A DNA stretch of 64,000 nt from Couchioplanes azureus (GTDB lineage Bacteria > Actinomycetota > Actinomycetes > Mycobacteriales > Micromonosporaceae), in the NCBI RefSeq assembly GCF_014648355.1, contig NZ_BMQY01000005.1, positions 1 through 64,000 of the forward strand, in the 5' to 3' direction. This document shows, one piece after another, positions 41,392 through 49,496 of the stretch. The notes below the pieces were generated by a model. That model did not search any database. It had not been told where the DNA came from and saw nothing but the letters and a program-made list of their open reading frames with translations. Position numbers and translations under genes: made by a program. Each line of letters starts with the position of its first letter. Position 1 is the first letter of the stretch.

Positions 41392-42417
41392 ATGGCTGGC
41401 GTCTCTCCGATCGGGCTGGACATCGGCTCGTCGTCCATCCGCGCCGTGGAGGTCCGCCGCGCGAAGGACGAGTTCGATCTGATCAACTTCGGCCAGGTCC
41501 CCTTGCCGCCCGGCACGATGCAGGCCGGCGTCCCGGTCGAGCCGGTCGCCGTGACATCCGCCCTCAAGCAGCTCTGGGCCGCCTGTAAGTTCCGCACCAA
41601 GCGGGTCGTTCTCGGCGTCACGAACCCACAGCTCGTGGTTCGCGAGACGTCGGTGTCCAACCTGCCCGCCAAGGAGATGCGGGGCGCGCTGCCGTTCCAG
41701 GTCCGCGACATGCTCCCCCTCGCGGTGGAACGCTCGCTGCTGGACTTCCGGCCGCTCGAAGAGCCCGGCCAGAATCCCACCGTCCGGGGACTGCTCATCG
41801 CCATGCCCAAGGACGCGGTGATGGACCTCGTGCTGGCCGTCGAGCGCGCCGGGCTGCACGTCGTCGACGTCGACCTCGCCTCCTTCGCCATGCTGCGCGC
41901 GGGTTCCCGGCTGGACGCGCAAGTCGAGGCGCTCGTCGACATCGGCGCGCAGATCACCAGCGTGATCGTGCACGCCGACGGTGAGCCGTTGATCGTGCGC
42001 ACGGTCCCGCGCGGCGGCGACGAGATCACCGAGAGCATCGCCACCCGGCTGGGCATTCCGGCTCCGGAGGCCGAGGCGCTCAAGTGCCGCTACGGGCTGC
42101 ACGGTGACGAACGTCCCGACGCCGCGACCGCGGTCACCGATGCGGTCCGGCCCCTGATCAGCGAGTTGCGCAGTTCCTTCACCTACCTCGCCTCGGGCGA
42201 GCGGCAGAAGCAGGTCACCCGGGTCTCGCTGTGCGGCGGCAGCGCGCTGATGCCGGGGCTGGCCGAACACATCCAGAAGCAGCTCGGCGTCACCGTCGTC
42301 TACGCCGACAACGCGAGCCGGCTGCGCGACACCCGCAAGGCACGGCAGCGTGGGTTCGACAGTTTCCTGCCCGCCGCGGCGGTGTCGATCGGTCTCACCC
42401 TGGGAGCGACAGCCTGA
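41392..42417 (+). CDS. pilM: Type IV pilus assembly protein PilM (actin-like ATPase)
   Basis: A 341-residue actin-fold protein. Phosphate loop 1 is PIGLDIGSSSIRAVEV. ALPFQVRDMLPLAVERSLLDFRPLEE is the PilN-tail-binding region. The later LVDIGAQITSVIVH is the second phosphate loop, and VSLCGGSALMPGLAEHIQKQLG is the adenosine-binding end. It binds the cytoplasmic tail of PilN and links the motor to the membrane ring. Its stop and the pilN start share a base (TGATG). The set pilM-N-O without pilP or pilQ fits a monoderm cell, which needs no outer-membrane secretin. Confidence 0.93.
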   Translation: MAGVSPIGLDIGSSSIRAVEVRRAKDEFDLINFGQVPLPPGTMQAGVPVEPVAVTSALKQLWAACKFRTKRVVLGVTNPQLVVRETSVSNLPAKEMRGALPFQVRDMLPLAVERSLLDFRPLEEPGQNPTVRGLLIAMPKDAVMDLVLAVERAGLHVVDVDLASFAMLRAGSRLDAQVEALVDIGAQITSVIVHADGEPLIVRTVPRGGDEITESIATRLGIPAPEAEALKCRYGLHGDERPDAATAVTDAVRPLISELRSSFTYLASGERQKQVTRVSLCGGSALMPGLAEHIQKQLGVTVVYADNASRLRDTRKARQRGFDSFLPAAAVSIGLTLGATA

Positions 42418-43136
42418 TGGCCACCACCCTGATGCCCGTCGATCCGGCGGTGTCCGCCCAGCGGGTCAACCGGCTCCTGACGATCTCGGCCCGTCTGCTG
42501 CCCGACGAGATCGTCGCCCGTCGCCGTACCCGGCGGATCCGGATCTTGATGATCGCCGTCGTGATCCTCGTGGCCATGGGTTGCGCCGCGTGGATCGTCC
42601 ACGCGAAACGCCTGGAGCAGGAGGCCGACCGGGAGCTGACCGCCGCTACGAGCAAGGTGGCGGCCCTGCAACGCCAGAAGGGAGAATTCGCCCCCGTCGT
42701 GAAGTTGCGTAACGAGGGTGACGAGCTCAAGGAGCAGCTCGAGACGGCGATGGCCAACGACCTCGACTGGGCCGCGCTGCTGCACCTGCTGCGTACCACC
42801 GGACCGGACACCGTCAAGGTTTCGAGCATCAGCGGCCAGATCGCCGAGCAGACGAAGGCCGACGCGAGCAAGTCGCCAGGGGCCCTGCCGGGCGCCGCCA
42901 AGTCCGCGTCCATCGGCACGGTGACGGTCACCGGCACCGCTCCGGACAAGAAGACCGTCGCCGCCTATGTGGACGCGCTCGCCGCGGAGGCCACGGTCGG
43001 CAACCCGTACGTCACGAGCGTCTCCACCAGCAAGCAAGAGGGAGAGGAGCACGTCAGTTTCAGTATCGACGTGCAGATCACCAAGAAGGCCCTGTGCGGC
43101 CGGTTCGGCGCGCCCTGCAAGTCCGGAGGTAAGTGA
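42417..43136 (+). CDS. pilN: Type IV pilus assembly protein PilN-like
   Basis: A 239-residue single-pass membrane protein. A cytoplasmic N-terminal segment (MPVDPAVSAQRVNRLLTISARLLPDEIVARRRTRR) would bind PilM. One membrane helix follows (ILMIAVVILVAMGCAAWIVHA), then a coiled-coil (ADRELTAATSKVAALQRQKGEF) and a PilN-type extracytoplasmic domain with DWAALLHLLRTTGPDTVKVSSISG and AAYVDALAAEATVGNPYVTSV. The start at 42417 lies in a TGATG overlap with pilM. Its stop overlaps the pilO start in the same way, so M, N and O are made together. Confidence 0.9.
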   Translation: MATTLMPVDPAVSAQRVNRLLTISARLLPDEIVARRRTRRIRILMIAVVILVAMGCAAWIVHAKRLEQEADRELTAATSKVAALQRQKGEFAPVVKLRNEGDELKEQLETAMANDLDWAALLHLLRTTGPDTVKVSSISGQIAEQTKADASKSPGALPGAAKSASIGTVTVTGTAPDKKTVAAYVDALAAEATVGNPYVTSVSTSKQEGEEHVSFSIDVQITKKALCGRFGAPCKSGGK

Positions 43137-43744
43137 TGCGAACCGGACATGCTGACCGGCTCTGGCTGATTCTCGGCTTCCTGGCCGCCGGGTTGCTGGT
43201 CGCCGTGACGTACTTCGTGGTCGTGAGTACGACCTCCGCCGACACCCAGGAGCTGGCGGACCAGACGGCGACCGCCGAAACACAGAGGATCAAACTGCTC
43301 AAGGAGATCACCGAGCTCGAGAAGACGAAGAAGATCGAGAAGAAGCTCAAGGCCACTCGGGACGCGTATCGCAAGGCCCTGCCGTCCACCTCCGGAATAC
43401 CGGCATTCCTGCGTCAGCTCCAGACTCAGGGCGGCGACGTCGGCGTGGACGTCAACGGCCTCACCGTCGGTGCGCCGGAAGAGATCGAGGGCGCCGAGGG
43501 CGTCTGGTCCATCAAGATCCAGCTAGCTGCGGAGGGTTCCGCGGAGGAACTCGGCGACTTCCTGAACCAGTTGCAGGGCAGCAGTCAGAAGCGCGCGGTG
43601 TTGATCGAGTCGGCGACCTACAGCGCCGCGAGCGACTCGGAGGGAGAAGGCGGCACCGCCGCGAAGAGCCAGCTCGACCTGTCGGTGCAGGCCTTCGTGG
43701 CCCCGCCGGTCGGCTCCGGAGCCCCCTCGGTCACCACGGACTGA
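43136..43744 (+). CDS. pilO: Type IV pilus assembly protein PilO-like
   Basis: A 202-residue single-pass protein: a short basic start, the membrane helix LWLILGFLAAGLLVAVTYFVVV, and a coiled-coil (TAETQRIKLLKEITELEKTKKIEKKLKATRDAYRKALP). The PilO fold follows, with SGIPAFLRQLQTQGGDVGVDVNGLTVG and WSIKIQLAAEGSAEELGDFLNQLQGSSQKRAVLIESATYS. It would dimerise with PilN to align the motor. The ATG at 43136 overlaps the pilN stop and has GGAGGT upstream (a GTG lies one codon earlier). A 120-base gap follows before the minor pilin genes. Confidence 0.9.
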   Translation: MRTGHADRLWLILGFLAAGLLVAVTYFVVVSTTSADTQELADQTATAETQRIKLLKEITELEKTKKIEKKLKATRDAYRKALPSTSGIPAFLRQLQTQGGDVGVDVNGLTVGAPEEIEGAEGVWSIKIQLAAEGSAEELGDFLNQLQGSSQKRAVLIESATYSAASDSEGEGGTAAKSQLDLSVQAFVAPPVGSGAPSVTTD

Positions 43745-43864
43745 GACAAGGGGCGGCGCCCGGGTCCTCCGCCAGGCCGGACGGCTTGATTTCCGACGGA
43801 ATCCTCAATCCGGAATCTCGGCGTTCGATAAGAGCGGTGTCAGCTCCATGTCAGTGAGGAACGC

Positions 43865-45586
43865 ATGCCAACCCACAGCGCCACCACCGCGCCGCCACCT
43901 GGCGACGCGGGGTTGTCGCTGCTCGAGGTCCTGACGGCCCTCTTCGTGATCAGCACCGTGATGGCCGGGGCGGCCCCGTTCCTGGTCACCTCCGTAGCCA
44001 TGAGTTCCCGGCAGCGCACCGATCAGGTGGCGATCCAGGTCGCCAACGACGGGCTCGAACGAGCCCGGGCCATCCGACCGCGCGAGTTGCCGGAAGGCCG
44101 GGGCGAGGCCGCCGCGGAAGAGCAGTGGAAGGCCGCCCCGGCCGAGGTCGAAACGCTGCTGGAGCACATGGAGCGGGTCTGGGACGAGGATCTGCCGGGC
44201 TCCCTGGAGGGTGAGCAGGCTCCGCTGCCGACCACATCCGTGCCGGTCGAGATCAACAAGACCACCTACGAGGTGGACTTCTACGTCGGCCGCTGCTGGC
44301 AGAGCAAAGCTGTCGCATCGGGCTCCGGCGGGACGCCGACCGAGAGCAACTGCGACAAGGCCGTGAGCGGCGTACCGTTCTACCGCGTCGTCGTGGGCGT
44401 CCGCTGGAAGCACGCCGCGTGCGCCGACAAGTGCGTCTACACCGCATCCACCCTGATCAGCGATGCCGAGGACCCCGTCTTCGACACCGTGCAGCCGCCG
44501 CCCAAGGTGATCGACGAACCCAACACCCTGGTCGTGTACGTGGACACCGACCCCCAATACCGACCCGAGTACCAGGTCAAGTCGCAAGGTGGCCGGCTGC
44601 CGTTGACGTGGTCGTACACCGGGACGCTGCCGCCGGGACTCGCCATGGACCCCGACTCGGGCCTGGTCAGCGGCAAACCCACGGCGAAGGGTTCGGTCAA
44701 CTACGACGTGGTCATCAAGGTCACGGACAAGGACGGCCGGAGCGACGACGCCCTCTTCAAGTGGCTCGTGGTGGACGACCTCGTCCTGACCGCGCCGACC
44801 GACCAGTCGACCCGGAACGACACCGCCGTCGACCTCCCCGTGACGGCGGCCGGGGGGCGAACTCCGCTGAAGTGGACCGCGACCGAGCTCCCACCCGGCC
44901 TGGCGATCGACCCGTCGACCGGTCGCATCACCGGTCGCACCGCGACCACGGGCGCACAGACGTACTACCCCACGATCACCGTGACCGACTCCGGCGCGCC
45001 GCGCACCAGGTCCGCCAAGTTCGCCTGGTACGTCGGGCCGTTGACGACACCTCTGACGCTGGCCGACTACACCCCGGCTCCGGCGACGAAGGGCACGTTC
45101 GTCAGCTACGACCTGGGTAAGGAGAACCTGGCCAGCGGCGGCGAGCCGGGTTACACCTGGTCGGCCACGGACCTGCCGGAAGACATGTTCATCGACGCCA
45201 GCACCGGCATCATCTACGGAACCATCAAGTACGCCTCCCAGTACGTCGCGACCGTGACCGTCACCGACAAAGTCGGCCAGCGAGCGAGCATCTATGTGAC
45301 CTTCGAGGTGAGCGCGGGCGGAAGTGACATGAGGGTCATCGCGCCTTCCGGAGATCCGGTCGTCACTCGCGCCGGCGTGTCCATGACGCCGATCGACGCC
45401 GATGCGCTCGGCCCCCAGAAGGCGTTCTGGACCTGGTCTGCGCGAGGCCTGCCACCTGGTGTGAGCATCACCAAGGGCGGCCGCCTGTCCGGGACACCGA
45501 CGAAGCCGGGCACCTATCGCGTCACGCTCACGGTGAACAACAAGAAGGACCTCGCCCACCTGGTGTTCCTGTGGACCGTGACATGA
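43865..45586 (+). CDS. Minor prepilin fused to Ig-like (He_PIG) repeats, putative pilus-tip adhesin
   Basis: A 573-residue prepilin far larger than a normal PilV (about 150-200). The leader ends at Gly16, and the mature N-terminus is LSLLEVLTALFVISTVMAGAAPFLV with Glu at +5. After a pilin-like part with several Cys (to about 200), four Ig-like repeats of the He_PIG type follow. They are marked by LPLTWSYTGTLPPGLAMDPDSGLVSGKPTAKG, PLKWTATELPPGLAIDPSTGRITGRT, PGYTWSATDLPEDMFIDASTGIIYG and FWTWSARGLPPGVSITKGGRLSGTPTKPG. It would be displayed at or along the fibre and could mediate attachment. Its stop overlaps the next minor pilin start (ATGA). Confidence 0.88.
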   Translation: MPTHSATTAPPPGDAGLSLLEVLTALFVISTVMAGAAPFLVTSVAMSSRQRTDQVAIQVANDGLERARAIRPRELPEGRGEAAAEEQWKAAPAEVETLLEHMERVWDEDLPGSLEGEQAPLPTTSVPVEINKTTYEVDFYVGRCWQSKAVASGSGGTPTESNCDKAVSGVPFYRVVVGVRWKHAACADKCVYTASTLISDAEDPVFDTVQPPPKVIDEPNTLVVYVDTDPQYRPEYQVKSQGGRLPLTWSYTGTLPPGLAMDPDSGLVSGKPTAKGSVNYDVVIKVTDKDGRSDDALFKWLVVDDLVLTAPTDQSTRNDTAVDLPVTAAGGRTPLKWTATELPPGLAIDPSTGRITGRTATTGAQTYYPTITVTDSGAPRTRSAKFAWYVGPLTTPLTLADYTPAPATKGTFVSYDLGKENLASGGEPGYTWSATDLPEDMFIDASTGIIYGTIKYASQYVATVTVTDKVGQRASIYVTFEVSAGGSDMRVIAPSGDPVVTRAGVSMTPIDADALGPQKAFWTWSARGLPPGVSITKGGRLSGTPTKPGTYRVTLTVNNKKDLAHLVFLWTVT

Positions 45587-46281
45587 CCCGCCGGGATGGA
45601 CGGCCGCGCCCGGACGACGAGGGCTTCTCGCTCACCGAGATCATGGTGACAATGGGGATCATGAGCGCGGTGATGCTGGTGTTCACCGGCGCCATCCTGC
45701 AGGTGTACCGCACCGTTCAGGCGACGGACACCCTGACGGACGCACAGGCGCAGCTCTCCATCGCGTTCCAGCGCTTCGATCGCTACCTCCGCTACGCCAC
45801 GTGGGTCAGCAAGCCAGGCGTGCGCGCTGAATCAGGCGGACACACCTGGTACGTGGAGTTCGCCGGCGTGGCGGGCGAGAAGTGCCGGCAGCTGCGACTC
45901 GAGCTGGGCCCGGATCCCGGCTCGAACAGTCCCACCGGCCAGGGACTGCTGCAACTCCTGGAGTGGACCCCCGGCAGCCCGCCCGCCGAGGGCAGCCGCG
46001 GTATGACCATCGCCTCACACATCGACACCACGAAGATCTCGCGCCAGCCGGCCGCCGCCCCGGGCAAGTACCTGCCGTTCGAGCTGCAGGAGATCGACAG
46101 CAAGCCCTACGCCAACGCCAAGTACGGCAAGCAGTTCACCACCGAGTTCGATCGGCTCCGCGTCCACCTGAGCACCAAGGTGGCGGCCGGAGCCTCGGAG
46201 ATCGACATCTCGTTCACCGCCCTGAACACCGAGCGCGAGACGCCGGCCACCAACCAGTGCAGCGAAGGGAGGCCATCATGA
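45583..46281 (+). CDS. PilW-type minor prepilin
   Basis: A 232-residue prepilin. The leader MTRRDGRPRPDDEG ends in Gly14, and FSLTEIMVTMGIMSAVMLVFTGAILQVYRT follows with Glu at +5. The globular part resembles PilW/PilJ-type minor pilins (TDTLTDAQAQLSIAFQRFDRYLRYATWVSKPG, then FDRLRVHLSTKVAAGASEIDISFTALN) with two Cys. It starts at 45583 by an ATGA overlap with the Ig-repeat pilin and overlaps the next gene the same way. Minor pilins of this set prime assembly and can carry a tip protein. Confidence 0.88.
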   Translation: MTRRDGRPRPDDEGFSLTEIMVTMGIMSAVMLVFTGAILQVYRTVQATDTLTDAQAQLSIAFQRFDRYLRYATWVSKPGVRAESGGHTWYVEFAGVAGEKCRQLRLELGPDPGSNSPTGQGLLQLLEWTPGSPPAEGSRGMTIASHIDTTKISRQPAAAPGKYLPFELQEIDSKPYANAKYGKQFTTEFDRLRVHLSTKVAAGASEIDISFTALNTERETPATNQCSEGRPS

Positions 46282-47813
46282 AGATCAGGCAACGGCTCCG
46301 GCGGCGGCGCGGACGCACCGCCGACCCGTTCCGCGACAGCGGATCGATGCCGATGGCCATGCTGGTCGGCCTGGTCACCATGAGCCTGACCGCGTCGATC
46401 GTGCCGGTCGTCGTCGAGAATGTCACCACCACCCGCACCATCGATCAGCGCACGGAGTCGATCGACGCCGCCAACGCCGGCCTCGACGCGGCCATCGCCC
46501 AGCTCCGTGCGGCCTCGACCGGTTCCGGCGACACGCTGGCCGGCAACCTGGCGGACCTGCCTCCCTGCGAGATCACCGGTGTCGAGGCCGCCGACGGTCT
46601 GCGGTACCAAGTGAAGATCACCTACTACGGTCTGCCGGAGAACAGCGAGGAAGGGTCGTCTCCGGTGGAGCTGCCCTGCCCGCCGACCGAGGTGCCGACG
46701 AAGGCCGTGCTCACGGTCGTCGGCACCGGCTCGGAGAGCGCGACTCTGACCGAGGGCGCCTCGGACACCCGCACCGTCGAGACCACGTACACCTTCAGAA
46801 GGAGTTCCGCGAACACCGCCGGCGGCCTGATCCGGCTTGCCACCAGCTCGTCCACGGACCCTCAGATGTGCATGGACGGCAGTGCCGCACTCAAGCTGAC
46901 GTTGACGATGAAGGCGTGCAAGAGTGGCGGTGCCGACGAGCAGCGCTTCGCCTACACCCCTGAGCTCGCGCTCAAACTGATGGGCTCGGAATCCACCGAC
47001 TACCCGACCGGCCTGTGCCTGGAAGCGGCCTCGGTGAAGAACGGCGCCGTTGTCGGCTTCCAGAAGTGCGCCGGCCGGGTGGCCGCCCAGCAGTGGAGCC
47101 TGGACGACAGCTCCCGATTCCGCGGCACCACGTTCGGCTCCACCACCACCAACAACTTCTGCCTCAGCGCCTCGGGCACGAACGTCGTGCTCAACCCGTG
47201 CACCGCTGAATACGCCAACGTGTGGCGGCCGGACCCCGAGGCGGGGGCCGGCGGTGCCGGCCTGGCCACCGGGCAGCTCGTCAACTTCAAGCAGTTCAGC
47301 CGCTGCCTGGACGTCACCGACTTCAACGTCTACTCGACGTACATGATCGTCTGGTTCTGCAAGCAGGCGCCCGACGGCAACGTCCGCTGGAACCAGCGGT
47401 GGGAGCATCCGCCGGTGTCCCTCGGCAAGACCGAACGGCAGAAGGGACGGTTCCGCACCGCCGGCACCGGCAATCCCGGCTTCTGCCTTCGTGAGCCGGA
47501 AGAACCCTACGGACTGGTCACTCTGGTCGCGTGTCCTGCCAGGGTGAACGGGCAGGAACCGGCCGACACGCCCGCCTACCTCATGTGGACCATGTACGGC
47601 GACACCAAGGACCCGGTGACGAGCTACAGCATCGTCAGCAACCGAGGCGAATGCCTCACGGCGACCGACCTGACCGTGAAGAACCCCGAGACCCACCGAG
47701 ACGGCACGGCCAAGGTGAGGACGGCTCGTTGCTCCAACTCTCCGCTGCAGAAGTGGAACGCCCCACCCTCCTACAACGGCGACAAGACGCGGAGCGGCAC
47801 CACGGAGAAGTAG
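46278..47813 (+). CDS. PilX/GspK-like minor pilin with ricin-type lectin repeats
   Basis: A 511-residue pilin-like protein. Following a basic leader ending DSG, the hydrophobic helix SMPMAMLVGLVTMSLTASIVPVVVENV lacks Glu at +5, as GspK-type minor pilins do. A PilX-like part follows (IDAANAGLDAAIAQLRAAS). From about residue 190 come repeated lectin modules of the ricin B type, each with a Cys and a Q-x-W-like end: GLCLEAASVKNGAVVGFQKCAGRVAAQQWSL, NFCLSASG, RCLDVTDFNVYS with NQRWE, GFCLREPEE, and ECLTATDLTV with LQKWN. Carbohydrate binding at the pilus tip is the likely use. Starts at 46278 by ATGA overlap; it is the last gene of the cluster. Confidence 0.85.
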   Translation: MKIRQRLRRRRGRTADPFRDSGSMPMAMLVGLVTMSLTASIVPVVVENVTTTRTIDQRTESIDAANAGLDAAIAQLRAASTGSGDTLAGNLADLPPCEITGVEAADGLRYQVKITYYGLPENSEEGSSPVELPCPPTEVPTKAVLTVVGTGSESATLTEGASDTRTVETTYTFRRSSANTAGGLIRLATSSSTDPQMCMDGSAALKLTLTMKACKSGGADEQRFAYTPELALKLMGSESTDYPTGLCLEAASVKNGAVVGFQKCAGRVAAQQWSLDDSSRFRGTTFGSTTTNNFCLSASGTNVVLNPCTAEYANVWRPDPEAGAGGAGLATGQLVNFKQFSRCLDVTDFNVYSTYMIVWFCKQAPDGNVRWNQRWEHPPVSLGKTERQKGRFRTAGTGNPGFCLREPEEPYGLVTLVACPARVNGQEPADTPAYLMWTMYGDTKDPVTSYSIVSNRGECLTATDLTVKNPETHRDGTAKVRTARCSNSPLQKWNAPPSYNGDKTRSGTTEK

Positions 47814-47826
47814 GCGACAGCCGGAA

Positions 47827-47840
47827 ACACAGCGTTGTGT
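47827..47840. promoter_or_regulatory. Possible operator before the GntR gene
   Basis: ACACA-GCGT-TGTGT is a short perfect dyad that ends 22 bases before the GntR start codon. Autoregulation of GntR genes through such dyads is common; no other support is present. Confidence 0.3.
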
Positions 47841-47861
47841 GACGGTCGGTAGGCTCTGCGT

Positions 47862-48512
47862 ATGTCCTACACGGTCCCGCCGACCCGTACGGCCGCCGTG
47901 GTGCGTCAGCTTCGCAACGAGATCGTCACGGGGGAGCTTCCGCCCGGCACGCTGGTCAAGGACGCGGAGCTCGCCGCCCGCCTCGGGGTCAGCATCACGC
48001 CGGTGCGGGAAGCGATCGCCCAGCTCTCGGTCGAGGGTCTGATCGACATCGCGCCGAACCGTACGCGCCACGTCACCAAGGTGACGCAGAAGAACGCCCT
48101 CGAACTGATCGACGTGATGAGCGTCCTGGCCTGCGCGGGGTTCGAGTGGGGGGTGGAGAACCTCACCGCGACCCATCTCGATCTCATGCGGCAGCGCCAG
48201 CGTGAGTTCGTCGAGGGTCTGCGGGCCGGCAACGTGCTGGCGGCGGGTGCGGCCGGCGCGGATTTCAGCACCATCGTGATCCTGGCCAGCGGCAACCGTG
48301 AGCTGCAGTCCATGGTGGATCTCGTGGTCGCCCGTACACTGCGGATATTGGCCATGGGCGCGGACAGCGACCTGTGGCAGACCTGGATCACGGGTCACGA
48401 GGAGGTCCTCGCGCTGCTGGAGCGCGGCGACAACCAGGCCGCGGTCGCCCGCTACAAGCAGATCTACGCGGACTTCCGGGTGAAGGTCGAGCGCGAGCTG
48501 CTGGCGGAGTGA
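47862..48512 (+). CDS. GntR-family (FCD type) transcriptional regulator
   Basis: A 216-residue regulator. The N-terminal winged helix reads RTAAVVRQLRNEIVTGELPPGTLVKDAELAARLGVSITPVREAIAQLSVEGLIDIAPNRTRHVT, the standard GntR DNA-binding block. The C-terminal FCD-type helical domain (ALELIDVMSVLACAGFEWGVENLTATHLDLMRQRQREFVEGLRAGN to VARYKQIYADFRVKVERELLAE) binds a small acidic ligand, but metal His residues are sparse. Start ATG at 47862. It lies between the pilus cluster and a convergent oxidoreductase gene; its target is unknown. Confidence 0.88.
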   Translation: MSYTVPPTRTAAVVRQLRNEIVTGELPPGTLVKDAELAARLGVSITPVREAIAQLSVEGLIDIAPNRTRHVTKVTQKNALELIDVMSVLACAGFEWGVENLTATHLDLMRQRQREFVEGLRAGNVLAAGAAGADFSTIVILASGNRELQSMVDLVVARTLRILAMGADSDLWQTWITGHEEVLALLERGDNQAAVARYKQIYADFRVKVERELLAE

Positions 48513-48516
48513 GCCG

Positions 48517-49422
48517 CTAGACCGCGGCCAGCGCCGGCAGCAACGGGGCCAGGACGTCCAGCGCGTTGCGGCGTACGGCGTAACGCGCGATCCCCCACCG
48601 TTCGCGGTTGCGGTGCACCGCCGCGGCGATCTCCTGCTCGGTGCCGACCAGCATGAACGGCACCTCGCGGAGCTCGCCGACGCTCATGCCCAGCCGGGCG
48701 GCGTGCTCGCCGAGCACGGCCGGCGCGTCGTCGGTGATCTCGACGTGCTGGACCAGCGCTTCGAGCACCGCGTCGCCGCCCTCGCGGGCCAGCGCGACCT
48801 GCGCGTCGATGTCGGCCAGCCGCCAGCGGGCCTCGTGCTGGTGACCGTCGGACCTGGTCCGCCCGAAGCCGGTCAGCCCGACGATGTCGGCGCGAGCGCC
48901 CGCCCAGCGCAGCAGGCGCGAGTTGGCCGTGCCGACCAGCAGGGGGATCCGCTCCTGGACCGGCCGGGGTTTGTCGAGGAAGGCGTCCAGCATCGTCAGG
49001 CCGGGCTCGGCGACGGTGACCTTCTCGCCGGCGAGCAGCCGTACCGTGGCTTCCGCGACGGCGATGCAGCGGTCCGCCCGGCCGCGCACGCCGGGCCGTA
49101 CCCGCCCCACCGCGTCCCATTCGGAGGGTGTGTGGCCGGCGCCGATCCCGAGCACGGCCCGGCCGCCGGAGATCACGTCCAGGGTGGCGACGTCCGCGGC
49201 GAGCAGCATGGGCTCGCGCACCCCGGCGTTCGCGACGTACGAGCCGAGCTTGATCTCGTGGGTGACCGCGGCCGCCGCGGCGAGGGCGACGAACGGCGAG
49301 GCGCAGGACCCCGGATGGTCGGCGGCGAGCAGTGTGTCGAAGCCGGCCGCCTCGGCCCGGCGGGCGGTTTCGAGCCACTCCCGCGCGTCGAGCGGCTGGA
49401 CCTGGAGTGCGAAGTCGGCCAT
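48517..49422 (-). CDS. LLM-class (F420-type) oxidoreductase
   Basis: A 301-residue luciferase-like monooxygenase-fold protein. Typical features are FALQVQPLDAREWLETARRAEAAGFDTLLAADHPG at the N-terminus, VTHEIKLGSYVANAGVREPMLLAADVATLDVISGGRAVLGIGAGHTPSEWDAVG, and PLLVGTANSRLLRWAGARADIVGLTGF in the middle. The pattern fits actinobacterial subfamilies that use coenzyme F420; FMN use cannot be excluded. The substrate is unknown. Start ATG at 49422, 74 bases from the divergent MFS gene. It converges on the GntR gene with a 4-base gap. Confidence 0.87.
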   Translation of the reverse strand: MADFALQVQPLDAREWLETARRAEAAGFDTLLAADHPGSCASPFVALAAAAAVTHEIKLGSYVANAGVREPMLLAADVATLDVISGGRAVLGIGAGHTPSEWDAVGRVRPGVRGRADRCIAVAEATVRLLAGEKVTVAEPGLTMLDAFLDKPRPVQERIPLLVGTANSRLLRWAGARADIVGLTGFGRTRSDGHQHEARWRLADIDAQVALAREGGDAVLEALVQHVEITDDAPAVLGEHAARLGMSVGELREVPFMLVGTEQEIAAAVHRNRERWGIARYAVRRNALDVLAPLLPALAAV

Positions 49423-49496
49423 CCCCGCATTGTGCCCTTCCCACTTTCGGCAACGATCTTTGCCGGTCCGCCGGCCGGCCGACGAGCCTGGCAGCC

